Source: Pomphorhynchus laevis
Lineage: Eukaryota; Acanthocephala; Palaeacanthocephala; Echinorhynchida; Pomphorhynchidae
Direction of reading: 5' to 3'
Length of the DNA: 64,000 nucleotides
NCBI GenBank assembly: GCA_012934845.2
Contig: WNNJ02003839.1
Coordinates: forward strand, 1 to 64,000
A program made the translations under genes and the position numbers. Shown here piece after piece: positions 1 through 10,519 of the stretch (position 1 is its first letter; each line of letters opens with the position of its first letter). The notes beneath the pieces were generated by a model. That model was not told the origin of the DNA, did no database searches, and saw only the letters and a list, made by a program, of their open reading frames with translations.

Positions 1-212
1 ACGATCGATTGGATGTGCTGGTTAATCATGTCAGTCCGATGGTCTATCGATATATGCGAATGTGAGTCGTTCGACGCAGCAATGAATCGATTGAAACAGC
101 TATACGTAAAGCCCCGAAACGAGGTCTTCGCGCGACATAAATTACGCACATGTAGACATACAAATATGCAATCAATCGACCAATTCATTGATTCGCTGGA
201 AACCCTGAATAC
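1..212 (+). mobile_element. LTR retrotransposon gag fragment (fossil)
   Basis: A 60-odd-residue stretch reads like the gag domain of Ty3/gypsy-like LTR retrotransposons: the run KPRNEVFARHKLRTCRH followed by SIDQFIDSLETL matches the usual gag pattern of an NExxARHxL helix and a SxDQFxxxL helix. It is cut by the window edge on the left and on the right by the A-rich 3' tail of the LINE inserted at about 213. It is a small old fragment; no LTR, protease or polymerase is present in this window. Confidence 0.6.
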
Positions 213-247
213 AAAAAAAATACAATAATTTATTTAACGTGGCAAAT

Positions 248-264
248 GCGTGCAAAATGCACGC
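248..264 (-). other. 3'-terminal RNA hairpin of LINE family A copy 1
   Basis: On the minus strand GCGTGCA-TTT-TGCACGC forms a perfect 7-bp stem. It lies between a conserved GTAA and the conserved CATTTGCCAC, just before the AAATAAA-containing tail. The same position is a hairpin with different paired bases in other copies (see 6,406; 16,361; 17,525; 50,851). Confidence 0.7.
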
Positions 265-392
265 TTACATGACCACTAACAAACAAAAAAAGAACATCAA
301 AGGTCACAGATAGTTAGTTAATTGTTGAAATAGAATTAAATTTGGTGTTTGAAGTACGGCATAGATGTTGATTGGCAGGTATGAATAGGCAG

Positions 393-1739
393 TTAATTCC
401 ACAATAGAGAAGCAGCCACAACGAAGGAGTGGAAGCCAAAAGAGGTAGAGTAGATTGGGACATGTAAAAGAAGGGAATTACGGGAACGCAGAGCACAATA
501 CACAGTACGAGAATTGTCGAGAAAAGGAAGGTTGAGAAATGAAGGGGTATGAGAAGTTATAAGGCGAAAAGCAATGATAAGAAGACGAATTTGAACACGA
601 CAATAAATGGTAGGCCAATCAAGAGAAACAAGATAGTGGGATGTATGATCAAAACGACGAAGACGGAGGAGAACTCGGACGGCAGTGTTGATGATGCGTT
701 GTAAATGAAGAAGAGTGGATTTAGGTGAGTTGGAAAATAGACTAAGACAGTAATCAAGTCTTGTAAAAAGAAGAGAAGATATGAGAGTCATACAAGAAGG
801 GAAATCGATAAATCTACGAACTTGACGGAGATTGCGGAGTATCAAGGTAAATGAGCGTACTTTATCACTAACGAAAGGTTTAAGTGAAAGTCGGTTGTCG
901 AAATGAAAGCCTAGGAAAACAAGATTATCAACGATAGGAAGAATTGTAGAATTTAATGATACGGAAGGAGGTTCTACGCCGATGCTTCGATGTAGGATCC
1001 ACATAATTTTAGATTTATCAGGATTCAGAGAAAGGCGAAGGGAAGAAAGATGATTGGAAATTGAGACAAGACAGTCGGAAGCAGAAACACTAAGATCATG
1101 AATACGATAAGCAGGTGCGTGAGCATAGATGATAATGTCATCAGCATATTGCATAACATGGAAGTTAAATTTATGAGAAATCGAAGACAAGTCACCGAGA
1201 AGAAGAGAGAAAAGCATAGGGCCTAATACATAGCCTTGTGGAACACCGGTCGGGATGGATGAAGGATGGGAGAAAGAAGAGTTAGAAAATACGCGAAATG
1301 TATGGTTTGATAGATATGAAGAAAACCATGATACAGTGGGTAAAGAGAAGCCATAATCATGACGAAGACGATGGAGAAGAATCGAGTGATCGACGATGTC
1401 AAAAGCAGACGATAGATCAAGAGAAACTATGACACTACATAATTTATGATCGCGCGATATGAGTAAGTCGTTATAAACTTTAAGACATGCAATTTCGGTA
1501 GAGTAATTAGAGCGAAAAGCGGCTTGGAAGGGAGGAAATAAGTTAGAGGAAAAAAGATATGTATTAACTTGCTTAAGAACGAGACGCTTAAGGAGTTTAG
1601 AGAGGGTTGGGAGAAGTGAAATAGGACGGTACGAAGATGGTAGTGAGGAGTCGAGAGATTGCTTTTTGATGAGAGGACGAACAGTGGCGCATTTCCAGAT
1701 GGAAGGAAATGTACGGCTACGGATGGACGAGTTGAACAA
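393..1739 (-). pseudogene. LINE family A ORF2, reverse transcriptase part (copy 1)
   Basis: A 448-residue open frame with RT blocks: PSSYRPISLLP, SLDLSSAFDIVDH, GVPQGYVLGPMLFSLLL and the catalytic box QYADDIIIYAH. It lacks the N-terminal part of the RT region and ends at a stop about 40 residues before the natural C terminus seen in copy 2. The frame differs from that of the endonuclease piece upstream, so there is at least one frameshift between the two. Confidence 0.8.
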
Positions 1740-2077
1740 TGTGGTTAGGAAGGTTGAGATAGAGGGGAGATATTTTTAAGCAAGTGAGTGGGAATTGGGT
1801 CAGAAGGAGAGGTTTTATTAGGTAATAACAGCAGAACCGAAGAAACTTCATCAGACGAAACGGGAATAAGGTGGAATAGTTCTGGGAGGGACGTATTTAA
1901 AGAGAAGAGTGGGTACAAGGGGGCTATGGGTAGTAGGGAAAGTAAATTAGATAGCTTAGTTTGTAGATAAGAAGAAAATTCATCAGGATTTATATTACAA
2001 GGGGTAGATGATCGTGAAAGAATTGAGTTTAAGATTTTCCAATGAGATTTAGAGTTGGAAGATGACTCGAGTTGATT

Positions 2078-3190
2078 TCACCAAAAGAGAGTACGTTTAG
2101 TACGTATAAGAATGAGATGTGAACGGCGTAGAGAAAAGTAGGAATCACGGAGATTTGAAGGGAGTGAGTTGGGAGAACGTTTAAGAAAGCGATTATACAC
2201 ATGAAAAGAGTGAAGGAGTCGACGCTTAGAAAGACTACAGTCAGAATCGAACCAGGGAGCATGGCGCAAGCGCTGAGAGCGTCGGAGTCGACTAGGCAGA
2301 AGTTTATTGATGATAGACATAAGTTCATAATTAAACAGAATGCAGAGATCATCGGGAGAGAGATAGTTAAGAGGAAGTGAAAAGAGTGAAGAATTGAGTA
2401 AGGCTGTGCAGAGAATAGGGATATCGAGAAGTTTCCAGGGTCGACTTTGTGTAGATAATGGTAAAGGTGGAGAAGGAGGATGGGGACGAGTAAGAGTAAG
2501 AGTGACAAGGAAATGATCGGACAAACTTGGATCAGTAATTGACAAGGAGGTATAGTCATTGAAGCAGTTTGGGACAGCAATGATGTCGAGAGCACCGCCG
2601 AGAATATGAGTTGGGCTTGTTGAAAGTAATTTATAGTTAAAATCAGAAAAAAGATTAGTTAAAGTGATAGAGTCAGACGGGCGATCAAGACGAATGTTAA
2701 AGTCACCGAGAACAAAAGAAGGAGTATAAGACAATGAACAGTGATACATTAGATCTGCAATGTCGTTAAAGAAAATACGTGATGGGGCAACTGAACCTGG
2801 ACGGTATACAATCACAAGTTCCAGAGGGAAAGGCGTTGATAATCTGCATATGAGTAATTCGAACGAAGTGTAACGGATGTTAACGTTGATTTTACGTAAA
2901 GACATTGGGTGACGAGCAATGGCAACAATACCGCCATGGTTAGAAGCAGTAGATGTATGAGATGCAATTTGACGAGCTGATTCAACTAGAGAACAACCAG
3001 AGCGACATAGACGACGAATAGCAAGATTGTCCAAGTCAGAGTGCCAAGATTCGGTTATGCAGAGATTATCGATATATAATTGATCGAAGATATCGAGAAG
3101 AATATCAGCTTTATGAAGAATGGAGCGAGGGTTGAATAGAATAAGACGAAAAGTATGCTTAGGAGCGAGATCTACCTGCGAAGAAGACAA
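2078..3190 (-). pseudogene. LINE family A ORF2, endonuclease part (copy 1)
   Basis: A 370-residue open frame carrying an APE-type endonuclease. Visible motifs in order are ITESWH, NHGG, VLGDFNIRLDRPS, ILGGALDIIAV and LSDHFLVT, which are the metal-binding and catalytic blocks of LINE endonucleases. It ends at a UGA directly after LFW, at the same place as in copy 2 (14,559-14,561), just before the reverse transcriptase. Downstream the RT is in another frame, so ORF2 is broken here. Confidence 0.8.
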
Positions 3191-3647
3191 GGGGGAGAGA
3201 TGTGACGCTATCGAATTTTTGGGCTTGTGTGTACAACGTGAAAATTCCCTATGATTTGACGTATAGATAAGGATGATTCGCCGTTTGTTTCACGTCGATG
3301 TTTCTCAATGCGAGCTAAATTGAGCTGGGCAATATCAGAAGGGGAACGGTCCTGAAAGATACGGTAAGTAGATGAAGTGGTAAGAAGTTTAAAACGTTGG
3401 GAGAGTACCGAAGAGGCATGTGAACTATGTCGGAAAACGATTTTTAAGAGTGGAGGACTGAGATGATTGGATTTAGTGGATTTGTTTAAACGAATAAAGG
3501 ATACAGGAGCGATATTATAGAAGAGGGATGGGTTATCATCAGGAAGAATGTTTGCTAGAATATACCTAAAGCAGATACATCATCATCGAGGCGAGATTGT
3601 GGAGAAGCAGATTAGGAAAGCTTTAAATTTTATATGATAATACAGCG

Positions 3648-4497
3648 TTAGCGCGAAGGAAAACGATTATGTGGAAGTGGTGGACGGATAGAGCTGGTAG
3701 GAGTCGAGGCAGATGAGCAAATATATGTGGAAATGACAGGGGTGCTTGATAGAGAATTAATATTGGTTGGAGCAAGTGTGGCAGGAGCGGGGTGTTGAAT
3801 CGATTGATCAGAGATGTGACTGGAGATGATTTTAAATGAAGGATGTAAATTATTTGGAAGTGTTACGTGGGAGGTAGAGTAAGGAGAATTAAGATAGTTT
3901 GGGACATGAGTGACAGGTATGGAGTGTTGAATCACTTGATCGGAAATGTTACTTGAAATGATTTTGATGGAAGGGTGTAAATTATTGAGAGGTGATACAG
4001 GGGAGGTCGAGTAAGGAGTACGTGAAGAGAATAAAGAAGTTTGAAATTTATTTAGATTGGGGGAGGAATAGGAAAGAGGAGGTACGAGATGAAAATCTTT
4101 ACCGTTAGCATTGTTAGAATGGGAAAGATTAATGGAAGTTTGGTACGTAGTTGAACGAGGAGTGTGTTAGAGAGTAGGTTCAATAATGGGATTATATGAT
4201 GCGAAGTCAGGTGTTATGCGAGGGGAACATCTAAAACAGCATTGGTCTGAGTGGTCGTGTGTGATACAGAATTAGATGAGCAGGATAACTGTAGTAGTCG
4301 TACTGATGTACAAAAACCGCATGTGAACTGTTTACGTTTATACACTGAGTGGTCGGATATTTTAACACGAACAAGTGTCCATACATCACAATCTTTGGAA
4401 TCGCATCCAACTTCAAAGCTGGTATAACCATAATTGCATTCCGATGTGGAAGATTCTTGATCAGGAACAGGGATCTGAGATCGGGTTTTTTAGGCAT
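3648..4497 (-). pseudogene. LINE family A ORF1 remnant (copy 1)
   Basis: Two open pieces, 4,231-4,497 and 3,648-3,935, align to parts of the intact ORF1 of copy 2 (12,133-13,458), partly in a different frame. The N-terminal methionine-proline-lysine-lysine start survives at 4,497. The zinc-finger segment and the Ser/Thr/Pro-rich middle are recognisable but broken by frameshifts and stops. ORF1 of such elements is an RNA-binding chaperone; this copy cannot encode one. Confidence 0.7.
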
Positions 4498-4773
4498 GAC
4501 CTTTTATCGATAGATTGAGCTGAATCCGCGAGCGTAGCGAGCGGAACTGACAGGAGTAATCTGAAATGTATATATGTGTGTTTATTAGTTATCAAACTTT
4601 TTTAAGGCGTAACCAATTTATTTATTTAAAAACATAATAATATATTCAAGGAATCTACATTTATGTGGCCTGAGTCAACAGACAACACAAGAGTGAATTC
4701 CTCGGTTTAGAATATTTATACTTTTTCATGAATACGTAAACATCAGCTTCAGTCAACATTCAAAATCGATTAG

Positions 4774-5106
4774 ATGATGATTTATCGAAGATACGTGCTA
4801 TCTTGTCAATTATTCTGGCAAATTCTCCACGGAGATACTTCTAAAACTAGAGTAGTATCTCTCTTCCGTATTGATAAAAATGATGCAAATCGTCTTAGGC
4901 GGTTGAAAATAATACTTAATGACAAGGTTGATGTCCAGCACATTTTTCTGAACTATTTTCTCCTCAAAGTTTATTCTACCAGATTATTGAAAGATCGTGG
5001 TGTGAATAAACGTAAACGTCTACACGAAGTTAAACAAGCTTTAAAAGCGCGCTTATATGCCGGAGAGACGAACTTGACGATCGAATATTTTCACGTTGTG
5101 CGATGA
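4774..5106 (+). pseudogene. LINE family B ORF1 C-terminal remnant (copy 1)
   Basis: A 110-residue open frame, basic at its C terminus (DRGVNKRKRLHEVKQ). It overlaps the start of the endonuclease frame by 4 nt in the ATGA arrangement often found between LINE ORFs. Its position just before the endonuclease suggests ORF1, but I do not recognise a named domain in it. No matching ORF1 is preserved in copies 2 or 3 for comparison. Confidence 0.45.
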
Positions 5107-5582
5107 ATGACTCGGTTGCATTTAATACCACTTTAGGTGGAATCAAATGTAATCAACTAATAGTCAAAGATTTGAATTCTGGTTGTATGGTTTTGTACAC
5201 CAATGCACGTAGCCTCTTTAAAATTAATGAATTAAGACTTTGTGTCCATATTACACATCTATTGTTAGTGGCTATAAATGAAACTTGGTTACACTCTGAT
5301 ATTACAGACGCCAAGAGTGAGGTAACGAATCGTTTTGCTTATCGGGCGGATAGAACAAGTAATGGAGGTTGTGGAGTGATTCTTTATATGCATAACAATA
5401 CACGTAGCAATGGCGGTGGATTGATTCTTTATGTGCATAACAATGCTCATAATAATGCTCACATAGCAATGCTCATAGCCTCTACCATCAATAGTGATAA
5501 AGTGATTCTTTATGTGCATTACAATGCTAATAACAATACTCGCATAATAATGCTCGTAGCCTGGTTAAAATTAATTAATTAA
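5103..5582 (+). pseudogene. LINE family B endonuclease N-terminal part with internal triplication
   Basis: The frame begins like a LINE ORF2: VLYTNARSLFKINELR then AINETWLHSDI, the catalytic glutamate block of the APE-type endonuclease, then GGCGVILYMHNN. The GGxxxILYxHNN segment is repeated imperfectly three times (about 5,365-5,560) and the frame stays open. The triplication would disrupt the endonuclease fold. After 5,582 the coding is lost. Confidence 0.6.
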
Positions 5583-6405
5583 GACTTCGTGTCCAGATTA
5601 CACATTCATTGTTAGTGGATATAACTGAAACTCGTCAACATGTCAATTTGAAGAAAGATTTGCAAAACTTTTTGTACGCAATCCTAGATCCTTGTTCAAC
5701 TATTATAATTTTAAGAGTGACATTGATAGTATTAGTTCCATCGTTGATAACAATGGATGCAACCTAGTTTACAACATTGATATATCTACTGCTTTTGGTT
5801 GTAAATTTCTGATACCGGTTTCTAACACATATCGAAATGGGCTTATCTTACTGCCCATCAATTTATGATGCTATTCGCATATTTTCTGTTCATGATGTGA
5901 AAACAGCTCGAGAAGATTAAATCATCTGGTTCTATCTGTCCTGATCTCCTTCCACCGATATACTTGACGAATCTTGCCGAAGTTATCGCCATTCCTTTGT
6001 ATTGGATCTTTATTGGTTCTATCTATCTCGGTCGAGTTCCGAATATGTGGAAATGCTCTATCATAAAGCCCTTATACAAAAGAGGGAATCAATAATCTGT
6101 GGAAAGTTATAGCTCTGTGAGTTTGATATGTCAATGCTGTGCGTATGGTAGGTCTGATTCGCCGAACGTTTAGTTTTCAGAATCCCTGGTCATTTAAATC
6201 ACTTTCAAATACATTCGTTCTCACTCATTTACTATATGCATTTCAATGTTTATATTCTAGAACGGTTGATGAGTTCACTCGACTTGGAAATGTGCTGCGT
6301 CGGGCAACAATGCTTGTTCATTCGATTAAAGTTCTTCCATATGAGTACAGACTCAGGGCTCTGAATATGTTTTCTAAAAAAAGGATTTATTTTAACGTGG
6401 CAAAT

Positions 6406-6421
6406 GCGTGCCAGCGCACGC
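6406..6421 (-). other. 3'-terminal RNA hairpin of LINE family C copy 1
   Basis: Minus strand GCGTGC-GCTG-GCACGC, a 6-bp stem, followed by ATTTGCCACGTTAAAATAAA. It occupies the same position as the hairpins in family A, with some paired bases changed on both sides. Confidence 0.7.
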
Positions 6422-6660
6422 TTACATGACCACAAACAACAAAACAAGACTGTGAATCAGGTGTCGAGAAGGTGTGAACGGAGGAGGTGTTTGAATGTGA
6501 TAAAGGAGGGAGCGCGGCGGACGTCGAGATGGAGTTGATTCCAGGCGAGTGAGGCGGCGACGAGGAATGATCGGAGACCGTAGTTGTTGGAGTAATTAGG
6601 AACGTGGAGTAAGAGGGTATGACAGGAACAAAGCAATAGCGAGGTGGGGCGAGTATCGTC

Positions 6661-8955
6661 TTAAAAAGAAAGGTGGATGAACGATGGGGATCCGACAGCG
6701 ATGAAACGAAAAGTAACGAGAAGAAGGCGGAGTTTGATGCGAATGTGGATGGTGGGCCAGGAGAGTTGAGCAAAATATGTGGATGTGTGGTCGAAGCGAC
6801 GGAGACGAAAGAGCACTCGAACGGTGGTGTTGATTATTCGTTGTACGGGTAGGATGATGGATTTTGGAGAATTGGCGAAAAGGCTAAGGCAGTAATCGAT
6901 TTTAGGGAAAAGAAGCGATGAAAGAAGAGACATACAAGAACGGAAGTCGATAAGGGGGCGGATACGGCGGATGTCACGGAGGATTAAGTTAGATGAGCGG
7001 ACCTTGTCACGGACGAACGGTTTAAAGGAAAGGTGATCATCGAAATGGAAGCCTAAAAAAGTGAGATTGTGGACTATGGGGATTATCGATGAGGCAAAAT
7101 ATACAGTGGGAGGAGATATGTTTGGTTTACGGGGGAGGATCCACATTATTTTGGACTTTTCAGGGTTTAGAACGAGATGGAGATTGGAGAGACGTTTGTA
7201 GATAGAAGAAAGACAGTTGGAGGCAGAAATGCCGATATCGTGTATGCGATGTGCGGGTGCATGAGCATAGATTAGAATGTCATCAGCGTATTGCATGACG
7301 TTAAAGGAGTAAGGTTTGATAAATGGAGAGAGATCGCCAAGCAAAAGAGAGAAAAGCAGGGGACCTAGGACTGAACCTTGTGGGACCCCGCAAAAAATAG
7401 GGATGGGAGGGGAGGATGATGAATTAGAACAGACGCGAAAGGAACGGTCGGATAGATATGAGGCGAACCATGCTACGGAGGAGGAAGAAAAGCCGTAATC
7501 ATAACGAAGGCGAGAAAGGAGGACGGAGTGGTCGACAATGTCGAATGCGGAGGAGAGGTCGAGGGAGATGAGAACACTATATAGAGCCTTGTCTCGAGAA
7601 ATGAGTAAGTCGTTGTACACTTTTATGCATGCGATTTCTGTCGAGTGATTAGAGCGGAAAGCGGATTGGAAAGGAGGGTACAGATTGGATGAGGAGAGAT
7701 AAGCGTTGATTTGTATTAAGATGAGGCGTTCTAAGAGCTTAGAAAGAGTAGGGAGTAGTGAAATGGGGCGATAGCTAGAAGGAAGGGAGGGGTCGAGCGA
7801 TTGTTTCTTAAGGAGGGGACGAACGATTGCGGATTTCCAGTGTGAAGGGAAGATACGACTGCGGATGGACGAGTTAAACAAGGTTGTGAGAAATGGGGAT
7901 ATCGATGAGCATATAGATTTTAATATGTGAGTAGGCAGGGGATCGGCAGGTGAGGTTTTGTTGGGCAAGGACATGAGGACAGATGATACTTCTGTAGGTG
8001 AGACAGGGAGAAGATGAAAGAGTTCCGGAAGGATGAGAGTAGACTGGGCAGAGTGGGATAGGATGGAGACCGGGGTGTGAGAGAGCAGCGTGGATACTTT
8101 AGTCTGGAGAAATGACGAATAATCATTAGCATTGATGTTGCACGGCGTAGAGGAACGAGCCAGGATTGAGTTAAAAGTATGCCAGAGAGTCTTAGAGTTG
8201 AATGAAGTGATGATTTTATGCTGCCAGAAGGAGTTGCATTTGGTACGTAGTAGGTTGAGATGAGACCGGCGAAGAGCAAGATAGGAATCACGGAAAGACG
8301 GAGTGATCGAGCGGAAATCGCGTCTGAGAGAGCGGTGATAGACTCGAAAAGCATGGCGGAGTCGACGCTTTGAGAGTAGGCATTGGATGTCAAACCATGG
8401 GGCACGGTGCAAGCGACGGTGTGGGTGAGACTTGAAGGGCAAGAGAATATCGAGAGTGGATGTGAGTTCAGAGTCGAAAAGAAAGGCGAGATCGTGAGGA
8501 GATGAATATGTTATTGTGGGTAATGATAGAGACGATTTGAGTAAGGCAGAGCGGAGAAGGGAGAGGTCAAGATTTCTCCAAGGGCGACGTAGGATTGTAG
8601 GTGTGTGAGGAGGGGTGTGGTTGCGAGCGAGATCAAGGGTGATAAGAAAGTGATCGGATAGACCAGGATCAGAGATTGACAGTGAGGTGTAGGCAGTAAA
8701 ATGATCGGGGACAGCGATGATGTCGAGTGCCCCACCAAGTATATGTGTGGGGGCAGTGGAGATTAGTTTGTAATTGTAGTTGGATAGAATGTTGATGAAG
8801 CGGATGGAATCTGTGGAAGAGGGGCGGTCTAGGCGGATATTGAAGTCGCCTAGAACGAGTGAAGGGATTGAGGACAAAGAACAATGAGAAAGGAGGTCAT
8901 CGAGTTCGGTAAAAAAATAAGGAGGTAGGAGATGATGAACTAGGACGGTATACAA
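6661..8955 (-). pseudogene. LINE family C ORF2, endonuclease end plus reverse transcriptase
   Basis: A 764-residue open frame, the longest coding piece of this element. It holds the endonuclease blocks VLGDFNIRLDRPSS, ILGGALDIIAV and LSDHFLIT, a linker (SFWQHKIITSFNSK, where family A copies have a stop instead of the glutamine), the RT blocks PSSYRPISLLP, SLDLSSAFDIVDH, GVPQGSVLGPLLFSLLL and QYADDILIYAH, and a thumb region. Near 6,660 it leaves frame; the natural C terminus (LLLHVPNYSNN ... HLLRSHLLDT) follows in the next frame and stops at about 6,458. Confidence 0.85.
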
Positions 8956-9355
8956 TGGCGAGATCTAGAGTGATCGGGTTAGAATAACGACAAGTGAGCA
9001 ATTCAAAAGAGCAAGGACTGAAAGGGGGATTGATTTTGCGAAGAGACGCTGGGTGACGCGCAAATGCGACGATGCCGCCATGATTAGAGGATTTAGAAGG
9101 GCATGAGCTGAGGGGGCGGGCGGATTCGACTAGGGAGCAACCGGCAGAGAGCAGACGGCGAATGGAAAGGTCGTCGGAATCTGAGTGCCAGGATTCGGTG
9201 AGGCAGAAGAGATCGATGGATTGCTTGGTGAATAGGTTGAGGATAAGATCGGATTTATTGAGAATAGATCTAGTGTTGAGGAGACCGAGGCGGAAACCGT
9301 GTGCTGTGGCGAAAGAGTCTAGTGGAGAAGACACATAGGAGAGATGGAGCGCCAT
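8897..9355 (-). pseudogene. LINE family C ORF2, first part of the endonuclease
   Basis: The ORF2 start (ATG within the end of ORF1) opens a 152-residue frame with LLNTRSILNKSD, CLTESWHSDSDD and SNHGGIVAFARHP, the first half of the APE-type endonuclease. The frame then runs out; the second half of the endonuclease continues in another frame from about 8,950, next to an A-run on the plus strand. One frameshift therefore splits ORF2 here. Confidence 0.8.
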
Positions 9356-10338
9356 CGAATTTTTGGACGGGTGTGGACAATTTGAAAATTTCCGTCTATG
9401 TTTCGGATGGAGAGTGATGTTTCGCCGTTTTCCTCGCGACGGCGTTTTTCGATGCGGGCTGAAGAGATTTGAGCGATTTCAGAAGGGGCGCGATCGGGGA
9501 AAATTCGAGTGGTTGAAGATGACATGAGTTTGAATCGTTGAGAGAGGACAGAAGACGCGTGAGAGCGATGCTTGAAAACAATTTTTAGGAGAGGGGGCTG
9601 GGAAGGATTAGATTGAGAAGATTTGTTTAGACGGATGAATGCGACAGGAGAAATGTCCTTGAAAAAGGATGGTTTATCCGCAGGGACAATAGACGAGAGG
9701 ATGGATCTGAAGGCGGAAACATCGTGGTCCAGACGTGCTTGTGGAGATAAGGAGTTAGAAGGCGTGATATTAGTAACAATGACGCAACGATCGCGAGAAG
9801 CAAAGCGCTTCCGTAAAGGAGGACTACTGACGTGAGTAGGTGAGATCACGATAGAAGAGCTGTCAGTTGATGATTTGGAGGGATTTGGTTTGACGACGGG
9901 AGACATAGAGGATAATGATAATAAAGAGGGTGGCAAGCGATGTGAGGAAAGGTTATGAGTGGAAGGATAGTGGAGGTTGGTGGAAGTGATTTTGATTGAT
10001 GGATGCAAGTTATTGAGAAACGAGACGGGAAGGACGGGACGTGGGGTGTCAGGGAGTGAAGATGACATGGAAGCGTGTATGGTGGCAGGGTCGGTGGGTG
10101 GAGAAAGGACATTAGAAACGACGGGGGTAGTTTGAGTTGACGTGTTGGATGTTGATATGTGCTTATTGGAAATGTTGCATATAAGTTTGTTGGCACAAAA
10201 ACCACATACGAAATCTTTTTTAGCCTTATTCTTGTCGCAGGTGATTGTTGTCCAGACGCTGCAGTCGTGTATCGAGCACTGTACTTGCAGTTGTCCATAG
10301 TTAGTGTCGGTCTTAGTTGTTTTCTTACGTCCTCCCAT
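9319..10338 (-). CDS. LINE family C ORF1 (zinc-finger, RNA-binding type)
   Basis: An intact 339-residue ORF. Residues about 20-50 carry a half-PHD-like zinc finger (C-x4-C-x-VW ... FVCGFC), the same arrangement as in family A ORF1. A long Ser/Thr/Pro-rich linker follows, then a conserved C-terminal block with PLLKIVFKHRSHASSVLSQR and RIEKRRREENGETSLSIR that is shared with family A. ORF1 proteins of LINEs bind the element RNA in the ribonucleoprotein particle. The stop overlaps the ORF2 start by 37 nt, exactly as in family A copy 2. Confidence 0.75.
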   Translation of the reverse strand: MGGRKKTTKTDTNYGQLQVQCSIHDCSVWTTITCDKNKAKKDFVCGFCANKLICNISNKHISTSNTSTQTTPVVSNVLSPPTDPATIHASMSSSLPDTPRPVLPVSFLNNLHPSIKITSTNLHYPSTHNLSSHRLPPSLLSLSSMSPVVKPNPSKSSTDSSSIVISPTHVSSPPLRKRFASRDRCVIVTNITPSNSLSPQARLDHDVSAFRSILSSIVPADKPSFFKDISPVAFIRLNKSSQSNPSQPPLLKIVFKHRSHASSVLSQRFKLMSSSTTRIFPDRAPSEIAQISSARIEKRRREENGETSLSIRNIDGNFQIVHTRPKIRWRSISPMCLLH

Positions 10339-10348
10339 AAACGATGGT

Positions 10349-10455
10349 TGCCGTCGATTGTTGTCGTCGATTGTTGTCGTCGATGGTTGTCGTCGATGGT
10401 TGTCGTCGATGGTTGTCGTCGATGTTTGTCGTCGATGGTTGTCGTCAATGGTTGA
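10349..10455. repeat. 13-bp minisatellite in the 5' region of the family C LINE
   Basis: About eight copies of a 13-bp unit, consensus CGATGGTTGTCGT on the plus strand, with a few substitutions. It lies just upstream of ORF1 (which starts at 10,338 on the minus strand), where tandem promoter-like monomers occur in several LINE families. The open frames that cross it are only the translated repeat. Confidence 0.8.
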
Positions 10456-10519
10456 TATGTAATTTGTGTATTTACTTTAGATTGTATGTTATTATATCTC
10501 AAATGTATTTACTTTAGAT

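Larger units (their letters stand above)
213..4590 (-). mobile_element. L2/CR1-like LINE, family A copy 1
   Basis: Near full-length non-LTR retrotransposon on the minus strand. Reading from about 4,590 downwards it has a 5' region, ORF1 remnants, an APE-type endonuclease, a reverse transcriptase and a 3' UTR that ends in a hairpin and an A-rich tail. It matches family A copy 2 (12,060-16,425) closely along its whole length and lies in the opposite orientation, so the two form a long inverted repeat about 7.5 kb apart. Its ORFs are more damaged than those of copy 2. The 5' border is approximate. Confidence 0.85.
4620..6375 (+). mobile_element. CR1/Jockey-like LINE, family B copy 1 (decayed)
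   Basis: A decayed plus-strand LINE. From left to right it holds an ORF1-like C-terminal piece (4,774-5,106), the start of an endonuclease (5,103-5,582), scraps of RT linker around 5,900-6,110 (CPDLLPPIYL, VPNMWKCSIIKPLYKR) and the post-RT region (6,139-6,420, VLTHLLYAFQCLYS). It stops where the family C element (6,376-10,460) is inserted and I see no continuation on the far side. The first part, 4,590-4,770, shows no clear coding. Confidence 0.6.
6376..10460 (-). mobile_element. L2/CR1-like LINE, family C copy 1
   Basis: Nearly complete minus-strand LINE: 5' region with a 13-bp tandem repeat (10,349-10,455), ORF1 (9,319-10,338), ORF2 (6,458-9,355 with two frameshifts) and a short 3' UTR with the terminal hairpin. 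It is a clear relative of family A along all of ORF2. It is GC-richer than its surroundings and has few breaks, so it is probably one of the younger elements here. It sits inside family B copy 1. Confidence 0.85.

Noticed and set aside
2029-2595. 188-codon ORF (and its twin at 14,044-14,610)
   Set aside because: Same strand as the LINE but in another frame of the endonuclease; hydrophobic composition is a frame shadow. Kept only as support for the similarity of the two copies.
10159-10455. 98-codon plus-strand ORF overlapping the 13-bp repeat
   Set aside because: Antisense to the family C LINE ORF1 and built from the tandem repeat; no start context or protein-like sequence.
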